A stretch of 6,226 nucleotides of DNA, taken from contig JBCCLD010000286.1 of the NCBI GenBank assembly GCA_039027055.1, forward strand, positions 1 through 6,226. The letters are read 5' to 3'. The position numbers and the translations under genes are program-made. Each line of letters begins with the position of its first letter. Positions within the stretch are counted from its first letter, which is position 1. The DNA is from JBCBEX01 sp039027055 (GTDB lineage Bacteria > Bacteroidota > Rhodothermia > Rhodothermales > Rubricoccaceae). Below are positions 5,656 to 6,226 of the stretch, in pieces. Under the pieces are notes generated by a model. It was given only the letters and a program-made list of their open reading frames with translations. It was not told the DNA's origin and made no database searches.

Positions 5656-6226
5656 ATGCACCGACGCTCCCTGCCCCTCCTCACGCTCCGGCTCGCCGCG
5701 CTCAGCCTGACCGCGCTCCTGGCAGCAGCCCCACTCGCAGCCCAGCCCGGCTCGGCTTCCGACGCCCAGCAGCGCCTCGACGCCTACGTCGAGGAAGCCC
5801 TCGGGGCCAACCTCGCGCTCCAGCAGCGGGCGTTCGACCTCGCCGCGAGCCGCCACGCGCTTGCGGCGGCGCGGCGACAGTTCTTCCCCGCGCTCTCGGT
5901 CGAGGCCCGGTTCTCCCGCGCGGGCGGGGGCCGCACGGTCAACCTCCCGCTCGGCGACCTGCTTAACCCGGTCTACGGTACGCTGAACGACCTCCTCGCC
6001 GCCGAGGGCCAGGACCCCGCGTTCCCGACGCTCGCCAACGAAGAGATCGAGTTTCTGCGCGACCAGGAGCAGGACACGCGGCTTCGGGTCGTGCAGCCGC
6101 TCTACCAGCCGCGCCTGAGCGCCGCCGTCCGGCTCAACCGCCACCTCGTCGCGTCGAGGGAGGCCGAGGTCGAGGCGTTCCGGCGGGCGCTCGCGCGCGA
6201 CGTACGCGTGGCCTACTTCGAGTACC
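5656..6226 (+). CDS. TolC-family outer-membrane efflux protein, N-terminal part (runs off the right edge)
   Basis: The first 190 codons are present. TolC-family proteins form trimeric outer-membrane channels with a long periplasmic barrel and export drugs or metabolites together with an inner-membrane pump and an adaptor. The sequence begins with a classic signal peptide: basic MHRRS, a hydrophobic core (LPLLTLRLAALSLTALLAAA) and a likely signal peptidase I cut after PLAA (residue 29). The mature part opens with QQRLDAYVEEALGANLALQQ (38-57), the first family helix, then SRHALAAARRQFFPALSVEA (65-84), where the F-P-x-L-x-x-x-A turn marks entry to the first beta-barrel strands. GRTVNLPLGDLLNPVYGTLN (92-111) is a motif I associate with Bacteroidota-like members, and VVQPLYQPRL (145-154) begins the next strand/helix. 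Upstream TetR and shared operator-like sequences suggest it opens an efflux operon whose adaptor and pump genes lie beyond the window. Confidence 0.88.
   Translation, partial: MHRRSLPLLTLRLAALSLTALLAAAPLAAQPGSASDAQQRLDAYVEEALGANLALQQRAFDLAASRHALAAARRQFFPALSVEARFSRAGGGRTVNLPLGDLLNPVYGTLNDLLAAEGQDPAFPTLANEEIEFLRDQEQDTRLRVVQPLYQPRLSAAVRLNRHLVASREAEVEAFRRALARDVRVAYFEY

Noticed and set aside
5095..6144. Minus-strand open frame of 349 codons opposite tetR and tolC
   Set aside because: It crosses two well-supported genes and the spacer with the operator-like motifs, and has Arg/Glu/Val-rich low-complexity sequence with no family signature.

Overview
The window is high-GC DNA, about 75% GC in a hand-counted stretch of the acetoacetyl-CoA synthetase gene. 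The gene families point to a Bacteroidota/Rhodothermota-type bacterium. The TonB N-terminus has the membrane anchor, acidic segment and Pro-rich layout of that group's energy transducers. The TolC-like N-terminus carries the NPVYGTLN motif that I associate with the same group. The lineage is an inference from protein style, not from a marker gene.

Left half, minus strand, read right to left: a bifunctional NAD(P)HX epimerase/dehydratase (nnr, start at 2518) overlaps by 20 bp a small VanZ-like membrane protein (start at 885). After a 170-bp gap comes the N-terminal part of a TonB-family energy transducer (start at 328), which runs off the left edge. Nnr repairs damaged NAD(P)H, VanZ-like is a small four-helix membrane protein of unknown role, and TonB couples inner-membrane energy to outer-membrane transport. 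The first two probably share a transcript. TonB has its own Shine-Dalgarno and possibly its own promoter.

Centre: a 162-bp divergent spacer (2519-2680) full of short octamer-type repeats separates nnr from acetoacetyl-CoA synthetase (2681-4756, plus strand). The synthetase activates acetoacetate with ATP and CoA, feeding ketone-body or polyhydroxybutyrate-related carbon into acetoacetyl-CoA. Its stop codon lies inside the left arm of a roughly 124-bp imperfect palindromic element (4745-4868).

Right part, plus strand: a TetR-family regulator (4951-5601), then 54 bp later the start of a TolC-family outer-membrane efflux protein (5656 to the right edge). This looks like the beginning of a regulated efflux locus. 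The main find is a shared 22-bp motif, TTGACA-N4-GTCA-N3-AGCGA. It contains a TTGAC-N5-GTCA dyad and starts exactly 34 nt before both the tetR and the tolC start codons, so it is a good candidate for the regulator's operator overlapping the promoter. A second oddity is a strong Shine-Dalgarno followed by a two-codon ORF (ATG CAT TGA), in frame with tetR and 39 nt before its start.

I saw no tRNA, rRNA, CRISPR array, transposase or phage gene. Apart from the operator-like motif and the repeats, the genes are ordinary housekeeping or efflux genes, and I do not see a clearly new multi-gene system.
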